A stretch of DNA of 64,000 bases from an uncultured Lachnospiraceae bacterium (GTDB taxonomy: Bacteria > Bacillota > Clostridia > Lachnospirales > Lachnospiraceae): contig CAJTYM010000009.1 in NCBI GenBank assembly GCA_910583835.1, forward strand, positions 1 to 64,000, in the 5' to 3' direction. The notes beneath the pieces were generated by a model, which saw nothing but the letters and a program-made list of their open reading frames with translations, made no database searches and was not told where the DNA came from. Both the position numbers and the translations under genes were made by a program. Of the stretch, positions 1-10,489 are shown one piece after another (the first letter of the stretch is position 1; every line of letters begins with the position of its first letter).

Positions 1-29
1 TTCCCCCATGAATGGGGGTTAGGGGGTTG

Positions 30-50
30 AAGTGTCGAAGACACTTTTTT
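30..50 (+). terminator. Rho-independent terminator of an upstream gene
   Basis: A short stem AGTGTC-gaa-GACACT is followed directly by a run of T. A second small C5/G5 hairpin lies just before it at 3-18. The gene it ends lies outside the window. The next coding region starts about 100 bases downstream, so this marks an operon boundary. Confidence 0.7.
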
Positions 51-147
51 ATATCCCCAAAAAACGCCGTTTATCCCAGAAATATTGCAGAAGGGTTTTG
101 GCTTGGTAAAATTAAATAGCAACTATTTTGCGTAAAAGGAGGAATAT

Positions 148-2181
148 ATGAAAAAGAAACTAGCAGTGAGGATAATTGGCACATTGATGGCGGTAACGCT
201 GATGTGTGGCTGTGCTTCGCAGACCCTGGAGGGAACGAATCTTGATTCTCTGAATGCGGACGTTAAAGAAGCAACGGATTATACCAAGGAACAGAATGCG
301 TCTGTCTACCGGCTTTTGGATTTCTCAGATGAAAGAGAGCGGGAGTTTGCGGAGAAAGGATTTTTGCGCGCGCCTGATAAGCTGGAAATCCGCACGGAGG
401 ACGGAAACCTCGCCTGGAGCCAGGTCAATTATGATTTTATCCGCCAGCAAGAGGAAGCTCCGGACAGCGCGAACCCCAGCTTGTGGCGCAATACGCAGCT
501 TAATGCGAAATATGGGCTGTTTGAGGTAGCAGACGGCATTTACCAGGTGAGAGGGTACGATATTGCGAACATTACGTTTGTGCGCAGCGACAACGGATGG
601 ATTGTCTTTGACTGCACGACTTCCGTGGAGACGGCAAAAGCCGGGCTTGCGCTGTTGGAAGAGGAGTTTGGCAAGGCGCATATTGTGGGAATTGTCGTGA
701 GCCATGCGCATGTCGACCACTATGCAGGTATCGGGGGACTGGTTGCCGAGGAGGATTTGGCAGATGCTTCCCTTGGTCTGGAGGAGCAGATGGCATCCGG
801 CAAAACCTTAATCATTGTGCCCGAGGGATACGAGAAAGCGGTTATGGAAGAGAACGTGTTTGCTGGCAATGCCATGAAGCGGCGGACAAATTTCCAGTAT
901 GGTTCGTTTTTGGAAAAGGGCGAGAAGGGCAGCCTGGCTGTCGGCATCGGTATTGGTCCATCTTCGGGCACGGGTTCTTATTTTTCGCCCACCTTTGAGG
1001 TCGCGGAAGATGTGTTTGAGATGAACTTAGACGGCGTGGAGATGGTCTTTCAGCTTACGCCGGGCACGGAATCGCCGGCGGAGATGAATACATACCTGCC
1101 CAAGCAGAAAGCGCTGTGGATGGCGGAAAACTGCACGGGCACGCTGCATAACCTCTATACGCTGCGTGGGGCGGAAGTGCGGGACGGCAATGCCTGGGCA
1201 CAGTATATCATGCAGGCGAAAGAACTTTTCGGGGATAAGACGGAAGTCATTTTCCAGTCCCACAACTGGCCCCATTGGGGGAAGGAAGAAATCAATGAAT
1301 ACCTTTTAAATACGGCTTCGGTGTATAAGTATATTACTATGCAGACCTTGCAGTACCTCAACGAAGGCTATACATCCACGGAGATTGCCAATATGATTGA
1401 GCTGCCGAAGGATTTGGAGAAAGTCTGGTATACCCGGCAGTATTATGGGACATTGGCGCATAATGCCAAGGCGGTCTACCAGAAATACATGGGCTGGTAC
1501 GATGCCAATCCGGTTCACTTAGACCAGCTTGCGCCGACCGATTACGCCAAGAAATTATTAGAGTATCTGGGCGATGCGGATAAGGTGCTTGCCATGGCAC
1601 AGCAGGATTTTGATAAGGGGGAATACCAGTGGGTGGCGGAGATTACGAATGCACTTGTCTATGCCCAGCCGGACAATGAGAAAGCGCGCCTTTTATGCGC
1701 GGACGCTTTAGAGCAGCTTGGCTATCAGGCGGAATCCGGGGCATGGAGGAACGCCTACCTGACGGCGGCGTATGAGCTTAGGCATGGAACTGATGATTAT
1801 CCCGAGGCAGGCGTTGGCGGGACGGGACCGACCGCGTTGGGAATGAGTACGGAGACAATGCTCGATTATTTAGGTATCTGCATGGATGCCAAGAAGATGG
1901 AGGACGTAAATCTAACCATCAATCTGGAAGTGACAGATGAAGGGCAAAAGTACCTGCTGCGCATCAACCACGGCGTATGCCTTTACTCCAAGGAAGAATG
2001 GAGCGAGAAACCGGATGCAGAAATCAAACTGAAAAAAGTGGGAATTTTTGGCATTGCCACAAACAATCAGCAGCTGCTGGACAGCGCGATTGAATCCGTC
2101 AGCGGGGATGTGGATATCCTGTCCGTGCTGACGGAAAACCTTGCCGATTTTCCGCCGTATTTTAACATTATAGAACCGTAA
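148..2181 (+). CDS. Alkyl sulfatase family metallo-beta-lactamase-fold lipoprotein
   Basis: This 677-residue protein looks like a member of the SdsA1/YjcS/BDS1 alkyl sulfatase family, which cleaves sulfate esters of alkyl chains with a binuclear zinc site. The zinc-binding motif H-x-H-x-D-H is at residues 186-191, and the family stretch NLYTLRG follows a helical region near residue 335. The last ~110 residues resemble the SCP2-like domain that binds hydrophobic substrate. The N-terminus has a Lys-rich start, a hydrophobic stretch and a Cys at residue 22 in a lipobox-like context, so it is probably exported and lipid anchored; the -3 residue is Met, which is a weak fit. The start has a good AGGAGG site. 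The giant gene at 2225 follows after 43 bases and may be cotranscribed. The physiological substrate is unknown; sulfated lipids, detergents or sulfated steroids would be guesses. Confidence 0.85.
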   Translation: MKKKLAVRIIGTLMAVTLMCGCASQTLEGTNLDSLNADVKEATDYTKEQNASVYRLLDFSDEREREFAEKGFLRAPDKLEIRTEDGNLAWSQVNYDFIRQQEEAPDSANPSLWRNTQLNAKYGLFEVADGIYQVRGYDIANITFVRSDNGWIVFDCTTSVETAKAGLALLEEEFGKAHIVGIVVSHAHVDHYAGIGGLVAEEDLADASLGLEEQMASGKTLIIVPEGYEKAVMEENVFAGNAMKRRTNFQYGSFLEKGEKGSLAVGIGIGPSSGTGSYFSPTFEVAEDVFEMNLDGVEMVFQLTPGTESPAEMNTYLPKQKALWMAENCTGTLHNLYTLRGAEVRDGNAWAQYIMQAKELFGDKTEVIFQSHNWPHWGKEEINEYLLNTASVYKYITMQTLQYLNEGYTSTEIANMIELPKDLEKVWYTRQYYGTLAHNAKAVYQKYMGWYDANPVHLDQLAPTDYAKKLLEYLGDADKVLAMAQQDFDKGEYQWVAEITNALVYAQPDNEKARLLCADALEQLGYQAESGAWRNAYLTAAYELRHGTDDYPEAGVGGTGPTALGMSTETMLDYLGICMDAKKMEDVNLTINLEVTDEGQKYLLRINHGVCLYSKEEWSEKPDAEIKLKKVGIFGIATNNQQLLDSAIESVSGDVDILSVLTENLADFPPYFNIIEP

Positions 2182-2183
2182 GT

Positions 2184-2207
2184 GCAAAGCGGCGCGTGCC
2201 GATACCT
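2184..2207 (+). repeat. Core of a dispersed repeat, copy 1 (gcaaagcg..tgccgatacc)
   Basis: These 24 bases differ at only two positions from 37498-37521 and also match 22803-22826 closely. All three are on the plus strand. This copy begins two bases after the stop of the alkyl sulfatase gene and ends just before the ribosome binding site of the next gene. Only the 3' half of the longer core seen at the other two sites is recognisable here. Confidence 0.6.
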
Positions 2208-2224
2208 ATTAAAAGGAGGAATTT

Positions 2225-5200
2225 ATGATAGGAAAATGGAAAAAAATATGCCAGAGGGCGCTCAGTATACTGTTGAGTGTTTCCCTGCTCGGGTCGGTGG
2301 GGCAGGATGTATCTGCCGCCGCCATAAAGGACAGTGGGGATGAAACTGTGATTTTGGAATCCGCAAGGATTGCGGAGGATAAGCTGCCGGAGGGAGATTA
2401 TATCTACTTTGGCACCGCCTCTGCACAGGTAGAGGAGCGAGGCGAGTATGCACTGCGCCTCTACCGCGCGGGCAGCCTCAGAAAGGAAGCCAGCGTAACA
2501 GTGAACTCCATTGACATGACCGCCATATACGGTGAGGATTATGAGGTTCTTATGGAGGGAGTGCAGGAGACGGGGGATGGCAAAACCATCCTGGAAAAAC
2601 AGTTCCGCGGCAAAGAATTTGTGGAAGAAAAAACAGTTTTGGATACGGATTCCCTTGCTGGGAGCGGCACAGCTTCGGACACAAGTTCGCTTGCCAAAGC
2701 CAGTGAGGAACAGAGCGGCAGCGCACAGTCTGAGCCAGGCGGCAGCAGCGAGGAACATCAGGGGCTTACCGATGCCCTGATGGAATCTCTGGCGGAAGAC
2801 TCCACGGAATGCCTGGATACCTCTTCTTCCTGTCTGGTCCGTTTTGCGCCCGGGGAAGATGAGAAAATCCTCAAATTCCGAATCCTTGAGGATAACAAGA
2901 GCGAGGGCACAGAAGGTTTCTCACTGATGCTGGCAAATCCTCAGGGGGCAAAGACGTATGAGGTTACTTCCGCATCCATCACGATCCAGGATGATGAAGA
3001 GGAAGTGCGCTCGCAGGTGTCGTTCACGCAGTCCGACTATCAGTCCGAGGACGGTAAGGCGGTGCTGACCGTCACCAGGCAGGGAGCGGAATACTCTGTC
3101 TGCGATATGACGCTGTATACCAGCGGCGACACTGCCAAGTCCGGCGAGAACTATGGAGAGCGGTATGAAACGCTCGCTTTCATGCCCTATGAAACAGAAA
3201 AGAAGATTGAGATTCCCGTGGCAGGGGAAGGAAATTTTGATGTATGCCTTACCGATTTAAAGGCCTGCAGCGAAGGGGAACATATGAAAGCGCAGGTAAC
3301 GATTGCCGGGAGCGCAGACAATCTTGCTGCCATCGAGACAGCCAAGACTGCAGACAGTGGCGAAGCAGCCGGGGAAACCAAGACTGCAGATAATGGTGAA
3401 GTTACTGAAACAGCCAAGAGTATGGGCAATGTGCTGCGTTCATCGGAAGATAAAGACAAACAGTCCTTCGGCATCGCCATCCGCAGCGATGCGGAGGGGG
3501 CGAAGCCGGACGATAACAAGAATTATTCCGTGGAGTACCGGATGGGTGAGAAAACGGGCAGGATTATGGATAATTCTTACAGCCCCGCCGTGGAAGCCGG
3601 CACGTATTATTTTTCTGCAGATTCTGAGCATGGCGGCATATTCACGTATAAGGACGGCTTCCTGAGCGGTTCCAAGCCGTGGGGATGCGGGCATTGGGAG
3701 TCTACCTATCATTTTAATAAAGATGTTGCGGACCGCATGGACAATAACCATTTTGGTAAACTGGAATATTACCATACCACGACCACAAGCCAGGGAAGCT
3801 CCCGCACGGAATCGACCCAGGAGATTCCAGGGGTGTATTATCAGTATTTTGTCAATGACTGGCGCTCAAAGACCGGCTTTGGCGGCGGACAGAGGGCGAA
3901 GCTTGAGATGTACGCAGGCAATAATTCCAGCAATGTTGTCAGTGTGGACGGAGAGTTTGGCAGGAGCCAGAATAAGGCGCCGGTCAAAAATACCGAGGAA
4001 GGGCTGTTAAAGGCGGTTGTATGGTCGGTGGATGAATGGAAGAGCAAGACGCCGAAAAATTACATAGAATTTTACGGCCTGTGTGCAATGTATAAGAAAT
4101 TTAACGTCTCCTTGCAGCCGATTGCAGCCAAGCGCTTTCGTACCGGGACGGCGGACTCTTATTTGGAGACGCAGCCCGTGCAGATGCAGCTTAAATGCGG
4201 CGCACAGGTATTGTACGATAACGAATCCAGGGATATCTATGCCAACCCGGACGAGAAGCAGTCCAATCTGGTATTCACCATACAGGACACGCAGCTTGGC
4301 GATCACAGCGGCAAATATGGGCGGATTACAGGGTATGAGCTGACCATTGATCCCAGCACCGCAGATAAGAAGGTGACGGTCAATTATCCGCAGGATTTTG
4401 TGTCTTGGCTCAAGGACAAAAAGGGCAAGACAAATGCCAATGACAGCGTGAATTTCTCCGCGGAGGCTGTGGAAAATGAGATTAAGAAAGTAAACGCTAA
4501 CATTGACACTGTGCCCTATGACGGTTATTTTATTTATTGGCTTGACAGTATCCAGAAAGACACGAAAAGCGCGGGGCACGGCTACAAGCAGATGCTTAAA
4601 TTCAGGCCCATCATTGAGTACAATGACGTGACCGTGGAGGTTCTCTCTCCCAAGGGACAGGGCAGCGGGCATTTTACAGATTCCCAGCTTGCGAAAAATG
4701 GCAAGTACACATTCCATGCCGGGGACCAGCTCGACCTTTCCGCAGTGGCGGACAATACGGATAATTACCATGCAGCAGGCTATGAAGTGTCTGTCAACGG
4801 CGGCATTACCTACAATGCCTATACCGACAACTCTTATCTCATGCTGGAGACCGGGCAAAGCTATCTTATCCGTCCGATTATCATGGAAAATACCAATGCC
4901 ATTGAGGTGCGCTTTCAAGATAAAGCGGAGGAGAAATTTGAGATACAGGGCTTGATTGATAAGAAGAAGCTGGAAGCATTTCCCGAGTACAAGGGCAAAA
5001 ATATCCTCAACTTAAATCCGCAGGCATCTACGGTACAGGAGATGATGAAACCTACTCCAGGCAAGGAATATACGGTGCGTATTGTTGTAAAGACGCAGGA
5101 ATCGGGAACCATCAGCCGTCCTCAGGTTAAGATGAAGTCGAAGAATACGGTATACACCACGCAGGCATTTACGATGGTGGCGGCAGCGGACGCTGAGGAT

Positions 5201-8200
5201 AACATTATAGAAGTGGGGCTCAAGTCGGTCAAGGAATCCGAACTGAGCGAGTACCAGATATCAGGAAACCTTGTGTCAGCGTTCGAGCCTATCCGCAGCA
5301 CCGGCATGGGGGAGGAAGAACTTCCGGTCTCCAATTATACGCTGTCGGCGGGAACCGGCAAGCAGAGCAAGGATAAGGACGGAAACATTCTGATTGGTTC
5401 CGTCTGCTCTACGACCAACGATAAGGGAGCCTATAACCTTCCGGGCATAAGCGGCTGTGCGGGAGATGTGATACCTGTCCTGATTTCCAACGGTACGGCA
5501 AACGGACAGGTGGTAGACGTGACATTGACGAATTCTGTGTCCATAGGCGAGAAAAAATATCAGGTAAGCCAGGGCAATACAAGGCTCAGCTACCCCTACG
5601 ACATGCCCAAGGTCACAAGCATTAACTACAGTTACGACAATAATACCCACAATCAGAGCACGGACAACCGGGATAATGCAATCCGGCTCTATGACGATAC
5701 GCTGACGATAACGGCGAAAGTCAACCCCGCCCAAAGGGTTGTCAAGGAGGCGGTGTTTACCGTATACACGGTTACCGGGGTATGTACGGAGTACCATGTC
5801 AAGGAGAATCCAGACAACAAGAATACCTATGAGTGCAGAATCCCCAAGATGTTAGAGAACCTGCATAATGGCGACCGCGTAAAGGTGCGCCTGATTGATG
5901 AGGAGGTCAAGATTGCCGAGAATGGGGAGATTATCTATGATGATGAGGGTAATGAGATTACCGGTATGCCGGTGGAAATGCAGTACCCCGATGTGGATAC
6001 CGGATTGGTGTTCTACATCGAGAACGTGGTCTTAGCGCCCCAGACCTACGATATGGAGGATTCGGTGCCGGTCAACGTGCCGCTGTTAGGGGCGACTTCC
6101 GCCAACGCCAACTCCGGGCTTATCAGCTATGGAAAGCTTAGGTGGGAAGGCGATACCGGATATACCGTCCATGTGGGCATCGATGCCTTAATCAGCAGCA
6201 TGGCAACGCCGAATACCGCCCAGAAGAAAGCGAAAATGAATAAATTCATCAGTGATATCGAAGATGTTTCGTCTGGCAAGAGCAGCGATACCACGGAAGA
6301 CGTCATGTATAAGGCATACAAGGATGACGACAAGGCGTCTTTGCAGAAGGCTTCCCTCAAGCAGGAAAAGGCAGAGGTGGAGAAGATGGTGGAAAAGACG
6401 AAAGAAGATCCTGCAAGCAGTTCCAAGAAAGCGCAGGCGGGGCTGAACAGCGATGCGATGATGGGCGTTGACGTAGGGTTTCTGCTGGCCTTCAATTATA
6501 TTTACGATCCGGTGCGCCAGGAGTATATTTTTGCCGGCGGCGGGGTCTCCATCGGCGGTACGTTCACGTTTAATAAGACAATGTATGTCGTGGTTGAGTG
6601 CATTCCGTTCTTTTTGAACATAAGCGGCACGATGCAGGCGGGAGTGGCAGTCTCTTATCCTTCGCAGGAAGGGAAGGATGCATTGACAGCGGGAGATTTT
6701 GACGCTTATTCCGGCAATATTGCGGAACGCCTGGAGCAGACAGTATCTACGCTGACGCTGATGCTTAACGTCAAAATGCAGGCAGGGGTAGGCTTGTGCG
6801 GCATCATCTCCGCCCGCGGCTATGCCTCGGCGAAGATTCAGTTTGACGTGGGGATTGTCAATGCCAAGAGCGGTATGCTGCTCAGCGCTACGGGAGGCAT
6901 CGGCATTGATATGCTGATTCTGTCAATGAATATCGATGCGGCAACTTCCACGGTTGGCTTCGGTACATTGGAAAATAAGACGGGTTTTGATTTCTTTGGC
7001 GGGCTTATCGATGACAAAGACGTCCTTGCAGCAAGCAGTGATTCCCCATTCCGTTTCAGTTCGCTGAGCCAAGGGGAGACGGTTTTGAGGGATTACGGAG
7101 AGAATGGACAGCTTTCCATGCGCGAGTATACGGCTGGAAATGATGATATGACATCGTTTGGCAGCCAAACACCTATGCACCGTGCAACGCTGGAGCAGAT
7201 TTCAGTGACGCCGCTGCTTGACAATGCCGCAGAGCGCACGAGGCCGCGCCTGATTCCGCTTGACGGCGACAGGAAGATGATGGTATTTATCGGCAACCGC
7301 GGTAAGGGCGAGCAGCAGAATGCCATGGCGCTCTATTATTCCGTCTGCGATGGCAGCCGATGGTCACAGCCGGCGGTTATTTCCGAGGACGGCACGGTGG
7401 ATTCCATGCCGGATATCTTAAGGGTAGGAAATAAAGTCCTCATCGCCTGGGTAGATGCCGGGCGCACGTTTACAGCTACGGAGAAGCCCATAGACAAACT
7501 CAGCACAATGGGGATTTCCGCTGCCGTGTATGATATCGCTTCCGGGCAGATGGGACAGGAGGTCAGCCTGATAGAGGATGACGGATATATGAACCTTGCT
7601 CCGCAGCTCAATGTAGATGGAACCACGGTATACTGCAGCTATATGAAGCGTGACATCAAAGGCGCGAAAGAAGAAGACCTTCTTGATTTTACGAAGATCG
7701 ATACAAAAATGGCTTATGTCTCCTATGACTATGAAAAACAGCAGAAACAAGAAGAGAAGTTAATTAAAATTACCCATGACACCAAGGAGAATCCGCTGGT
7801 GATGGATTATAATTCTGCGATTACCCAGATAGATGGGGATTCCTATCTTTTGTCCACCTATACGGTAGACGAGGATGAAAATTTAAATACAGGCGAAGAC
7901 AAGGAATTATACCTGGAAATTTCCAACCTTACGAAAGGCAGGAATTATTATCCGCTGCGCATTTCCAGGGATAACATCTGCCAGTCTGCGCCCAGGCTTA
8001 CAGATATTGACGGAGCCGTTTATCTGACATGGCTGGACAGTGGATATATGTTCCGGCTGATGAATGTGACGGATCTTTTGGAAGCATTGTTTGACACTGG
8101 CAGCAGTTCCTTTGCGGTTACCGCGGACGATGGCGTGACAGGAGAGACAATCCGTATCGACAAGAGTAAGTATCTTGACGGTTATATGGATGGCTCTGCC

Positions 8201-10282
8201 CAGAATAAGGAGTGGTACAAAAAGAGCGCGCAGGAGCTAGGGCTTGCGGCTGAGTACTACGAAGACACGATTTATGAGGAACTTGCCCAGGGCATTTTCC
8301 ATGCGGACAGCGCCAACCTCGCCCAGAGGGAGGATGTTACCACCAGCATTGCCAACTACCAGCTGACGACAAATGGAGATGATATTTATATCTTCTTTAC
8401 AGACTTTGGCGCAGAGGAGAGTTCCACCGGCGTGGAGATTTACGGCGCAAGATACCAGCGTATGATGGATGAGGAAAATGAAGGAACTGCAAGCGGCAGC
8501 AGTGCAGCAGAAGGTACAGACGGCAGCAATCCAGCTGACAGCGCAGAGCAAAAATGGGGATTTGGCAAGGCAGTGCAGATTACGAACAACAACAAAGTAA
8601 TCGATGAGTTAGACCTCTATATGACCGAGGACAGCCGGGTAAGCGCCGTATCCAATTATTTCGACCAGTGGATTGATGAGGATGGCAAGATTCAGTATGG
8701 TGAGAACCAGCTTGTGGAGATTGAGTTCGGCACCACCAACTCTTTGGAAGTGAAAGATGAACTGATTACATTGCCGGCGCATCTGGTTGCCGGGGAGACA
8801 GACCAGCTCTCCTTTGAAGTGCTAAATACCGGCTTGCTGGATTCCTCTGGGTTTGATTATACCGCAAGCTGGGTTTCCGGCGGTAAAGAGACGGTCATTG
8901 AGCAGAAACATGTGGATATTGAATTGGCAGCGGGCGAGAGCACGGAAGTGATTGTGCCGTGGACAGTTCCGCAGAATATTGCGGATTCCAGTATCCGGGT
9001 AACCATTGCTGAGAGCGATGTGGATCAGAATAAGTCGGTGACTGCAGAAAAGGAAGTGCCATATGGAAGCAATGTCAGGTTCGCGGAAGCGGAAGTGTTC
9101 TGGAACGGAAAGGAGCCTTACGTTCAGGCGAGGGTTGCCAATACCGGAAATGCTGCTTCTGAGAAATATGAGGGCTCGTTAGTCATGATGAAAGAAGTGA
9201 CAAAGGATGGGCAGTCCAGTAGGGAGGAAGGAAAGAAATACGCGGACTTTGAGGTTCCGGCGCTTGCGTCCGGTGAGGAGAAAACGCTGGAAATTCCGTT
9301 TAAGCCGACCCTGGACGACTACAGCGCACTGGGAGCGATTGATTTGAAAATCAAAGCACAGCATGGGCAAGAACAGATAGCAGAATCACATATGAAACTT
9401 GCCTCCGCCCGTCCGGTCTGCGCACAGATTAACAATGGAGAGCAGGGGCTTAAGCTTACTGCAGGAGCAAAGACTGCGCTCACAGTAAAGGCTGCGCCCT
9501 GGAATGAGATAGCCGGGGAAGCGGTGTTCTATTCCTCCGATGAGCGTGTTGCCGTTGTGGACGGCAAGGGCAATGTCACCGCAGTCAGCCCAGGAAAAGC
9601 AGATATTTATGCTTATTACGTCAATTCTGGGGCGTCCGCCTCCATCTGTGCAGAGGTGTCTGCAGCCAGTGTGACTCCAACACCGACACCGCAGCCACAG
9701 CCAACGCCGCAGCCAACACCGCAGCCGGCAGACGGCACGACCAAGATTAAGCTTTCTCAGAAGAGCGCGGTAATTGCCCCCGGCAAGACTAAGAAAGTGA
9801 AATTTACGGCAGCAGCAGCTTCCGGCAGCAAGCCGAAATCTGTTACCGTTTCTGTATCAGGAAACAAGAAAGTAAAGGCAAAGATAAGCGGCTCCTATGT
9901 AAAGATAAGTGTGAACAAGAAAGCCGCCAAAGGTTCCTCCGCATCGGTAGTGTTAAAATCGAAAGATGCCTCCGGTAAAACAGTAAAAGCAACCATCAAG
10001 GTCAAAGTCCAGAATAAAGTAAAGAAAGTTTCTGTCGCTAAGAAGACTTACAAAGTGAAAAAGGGCAAGACCGTCAAGGTAACGCTGAATGTGACAGAGG
10101 AGAACAAGAAATATGCCACAACCGATACCGTGAAGGTGTCTTCCGGCCTTGTGAAGCTGGCGAAGACATCGGTAAAGAAGAAAAAGATTACAGTATCTTT
10201 GAAAGGAACGAAGAAAGGGACGAAGAACGTTACGATTCAGGTCGGCAAGAAAAAAACCAAAGTAAAGATTCAAGTGCATTGA
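2225..10282 (+). CDS. Giant secreted mosaic protein with Calx-beta, propeller-like and Ig-like regions
   Basis: A 2685-residue protein with an N-terminal signal peptide (about residues 1-32) and no other clear membrane segment. From the N-terminus I see two Calx-beta-like regions (about 57-260, split by a Ser/Gly-rich insert at about 140-195, and 262-361), a long unassigned stretch, a Gly-rich beta region around 1410-1600, repeated Trp/Asp-containing blades suggestive of a beta-propeller (about 1640-2090), CARDB-like adhesion repeats (about 2175-2400), one Big2-like Ig domain, a Thr-Pro-Gln linker at about 2483-2503, and a very Lys-rich C-terminus. There is no LPxTG motif. The architecture suggests a cell-surface adhesin or binding protein. 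It lies 43 bases after the alkyl sulfatase gene. The start ATG follows an AAGGAGG site. No enzymatic residues were recognised. Confidence 0.85.
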   Translation: MIGKWKKICQRALSILLSVSLLGSVGQDVSAAAIKDSGDETVILESARIAEDKLPEGDYIYFGTASAQVEERGEYALRLYRAGSLRKEASVTVNSIDMTAIYGEDYEVLMEGVQETGDGKTILEKQFRGKEFVEEKTVLDTDSLAGSGTASDTSSLAKASEEQSGSAQSEPGGSSEEHQGLTDALMESLAEDSTECLDTSSSCLVRFAPGEDEKILKFRILEDNKSEGTEGFSLMLANPQGAKTYEVTSASITIQDDEEEVRSQVSFTQSDYQSEDGKAVLTVTRQGAEYSVCDMTLYTSGDTAKSGENYGERYETLAFMPYETEKKIEIPVAGEGNFDVCLTDLKACSEGEHMKAQVTIAGSADNLAAIETAKTADSGEAAGETKTADNGEVTETAKSMGNVLRSSEDKDKQSFGIAIRSDAEGAKPDDNKNYSVEYRMGEKTGRIMDNSYSPAVEAGTYYFSADSEHGGIFTYKDGFLSGSKPWGCGHWESTYHFNKDVADRMDNNHFGKLEYYHTTTTSQGSSRTESTQEIPGVYYQYFVNDWRSKTGFGGGQRAKLEMYAGNNSSNVVSVDGEFGRSQNKAPVKNTEEGLLKAVVWSVDEWKSKTPKNYIEFYGLCAMYKKFNVSLQPIAAKRFRTGTADSYLETQPVQMQLKCGAQVLYDNESRDIYANPDEKQSNLVFTIQDTQLGDHSGKYGRITGYELTIDPSTADKKVTVNYPQDFVSWLKDKKGKTNANDSVNFSAEAVENEIKKVNANIDTVPYDGYFIYWLDSIQKDTKSAGHGYKQMLKFRPIIEYNDVTVEVLSPKGQGSGHFTDSQLAKNGKYTFHAGDQLDLSAVADNTDNYHAAGYEVSVNGGITYNAYTDNSYLMLETGQSYLIRPIIMENTNAIEVRFQDKAEEKFEIQGLIDKKKLEAFPEYKGKNILNLNPQASTVQEMMKPTPGKEYTVRIVVKTQESGTISRPQVKMKSKNTVYTTQAFTMVAAADAEDNIIEVGLKSVKESELSEYQISGNLVSAFEPIRSTGMGEEELPVSNYTLSAGTGKQSKDKDGNILIGSVCSTTNDKGAYNLPGISGCAGDVIPVLISNGTANGQVVDVTLTNSVSIGEKKYQVSQGNTRLSYPYDMPKVTSINYSYDNNTHNQSTDNRDNAIRLYDDTLTITAKVNPAQRVVKEAVFTVYTVTGVCTEYHVKENPDNKNTYECRIPKMLENLHNGDRVKVRLIDEEVKIAENGEIIYDDEGNEITGMPVEMQYPDVDTGLVFYIENVVLAPQTYDMEDSVPVNVPLLGATSANANSGLISYGKLRWEGDTGYTVHVGIDALISSMATPNTAQKKAKMNKFISDIEDVSSGKSSDTTEDVMYKAYKDDDKASLQKASLKQEKAEVEKMVEKTKEDPASSSKKAQAGLNSDAMMGVDVGFLLAFNYIYDPVRQEYIFAGGGVSIGGTFTFNKTMYVVVECIPFFLNISGTMQAGVAVSYPSQEGKDALTAGDFDAYSGNIAERLEQTVSTLTLMLNVKMQAGVGLCGIISARGYASAKIQFDVGIVNAKSGMLLSATGGIGIDMLILSMNIDAATSTVGFGTLENKTGFDFFGGLIDDKDVLAASSDSPFRFSSLSQGETVLRDYGENGQLSMREYTAGNDDMTSFGSQTPMHRATLEQISVTPLLDNAAERTRPRLIPLDGDRKMMVFIGNRGKGEQQNAMALYYSVCDGSRWSQPAVISEDGTVDSMPDILRVGNKVLIAWVDAGRTFTATEKPIDKLSTMGISAAVYDIASGQMGQEVSLIEDDGYMNLAPQLNVDGTTVYCSYMKRDIKGAKEEDLLDFTKIDTKMAYVSYDYEKQQKQEEKLIKITHDTKENPLVMDYNSAITQIDGDSYLLSTYTVDEDENLNTGEDKELYLEISNLTKGRNYYPLRISRDNICQSAPRLTDIDGAVYLTWLDSGYMFRLMNVTDLLEALFDTGSSSFAVTADDGVTGETIRIDKSKYLDGYMDGSAQNKEWYKKSAQELGLAAEYYEDTIYEELAQGIFHADSANLAQREDVTTSIANYQLTTNGDDIYIFFTDFGAEESSTGVEIYGARYQRMMDEENEGTASGSSAAEGTDGSNPADSAEQKWGFGKAVQITNNNKVIDELDLYMTEDSRVSAVSNYFDQWIDEDGKIQYGENQLVEIEFGTTNSLEVKDELITLPAHLVAGETDQLSFEVLNTGLLDSSGFDYTASWVSGGKETVIEQKHVDIELAAGESTEVIVPWTVPQNIADSSIRVTIAESDVDQNKSVTAEKEVPYGSNVRFAEAEVFWNGKEPYVQARVANTGNAASEKYEGSLVMMKEVTKDGQSSREEGKKYADFEVPALASGEEKTLEIPFKPTLDDYSALGAIDLKIKAQHGQEQIAESHMKLASARPVCAQINNGEQGLKLTAGAKTALTVKAAPWNEIAGEAVFYSSDERVAVVDGKGNVTAVSPGKADIYAYYVNSGASASICAEVSAASVTPTPTPQPQPTPQPTPQPADGTTKIKLSQKSAVIAPGKTKKVKFTAAAASGSKPKSVTVSVSGNKKVKAKISGSYVKISVNKKAAKGSSASVVLKSKDASGKTVKATIKVKVQNKVKKVSVAKKTYKVKKGKTVKVTLNVTEENKKYATTDTVKVSSGLVKLAKTSVKKKKITVSLKGTKKGTKNVTIQVGKKKTKVKIQVH

Positions 10283-10306
10283 CAATATGCGCTGAGGGAT
10301 AAGAGT

Positions 10307-10344
10307 CCCTCCATCATCCCATGGCTGTTTGGGATGGTGGAGGG
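10307..10344 (+). terminator. Long hairpin after the giant gene, probable terminator
   Basis: CCCTCCATCATCCCA and TGGGATGGTGGAGGG form a 15-base-pair stem with one G-T pair and an 8-base loop, 25 bases after the stop codon. There is no T tract after it, so it may work as a weak terminator or as 3' mRNA protection. Confidence 0.5.
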
Positions 10345-10373
10345 GATTGCCATAGAAAACTTTGAAATTTCTA

Positions 10374-10405
10374 TTGACATTCCCTGATGGTTAGTTTATA
10401 CTAAC
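10374..10405 (+). promoter_or_regulatory. Promoter with a palindrome over the -10 box
   Basis: TTGACA (10374-10379), a 17-base spacer and TATACT (10397-10402) form a near-consensus sigma-A promoter for the small Cys-rich gene at 10490. The -10 box lies inside a perfect inverted repeat, GTTAGT-ttat-ACTAAC (10390-10405), which is placed to act as a repressor operator. Because the gene belongs to an iron-transport associated family, a DtxR/IdeR-type or other metal-responsive repressor is a reasonable guess, but the repressor itself is not in the window. Confidence 0.65.
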
Positions 10406-10489
10406 TTCAAAAGCAGAAATCATGGTCTTATATCAAATTTAGGGAAATGTTGAATTAATCGGTATTTCCTTAGGAAAGGGAGGTTCATC

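Noticed and set aside
4007..4918. Minus-strand open frame of about 300 codons inside the giant gene
   Set aside because: The plus strand encodes a continuous 2685-residue protein with sensible domains. The antisense product has no recognisable motif and no ribosome binding site.
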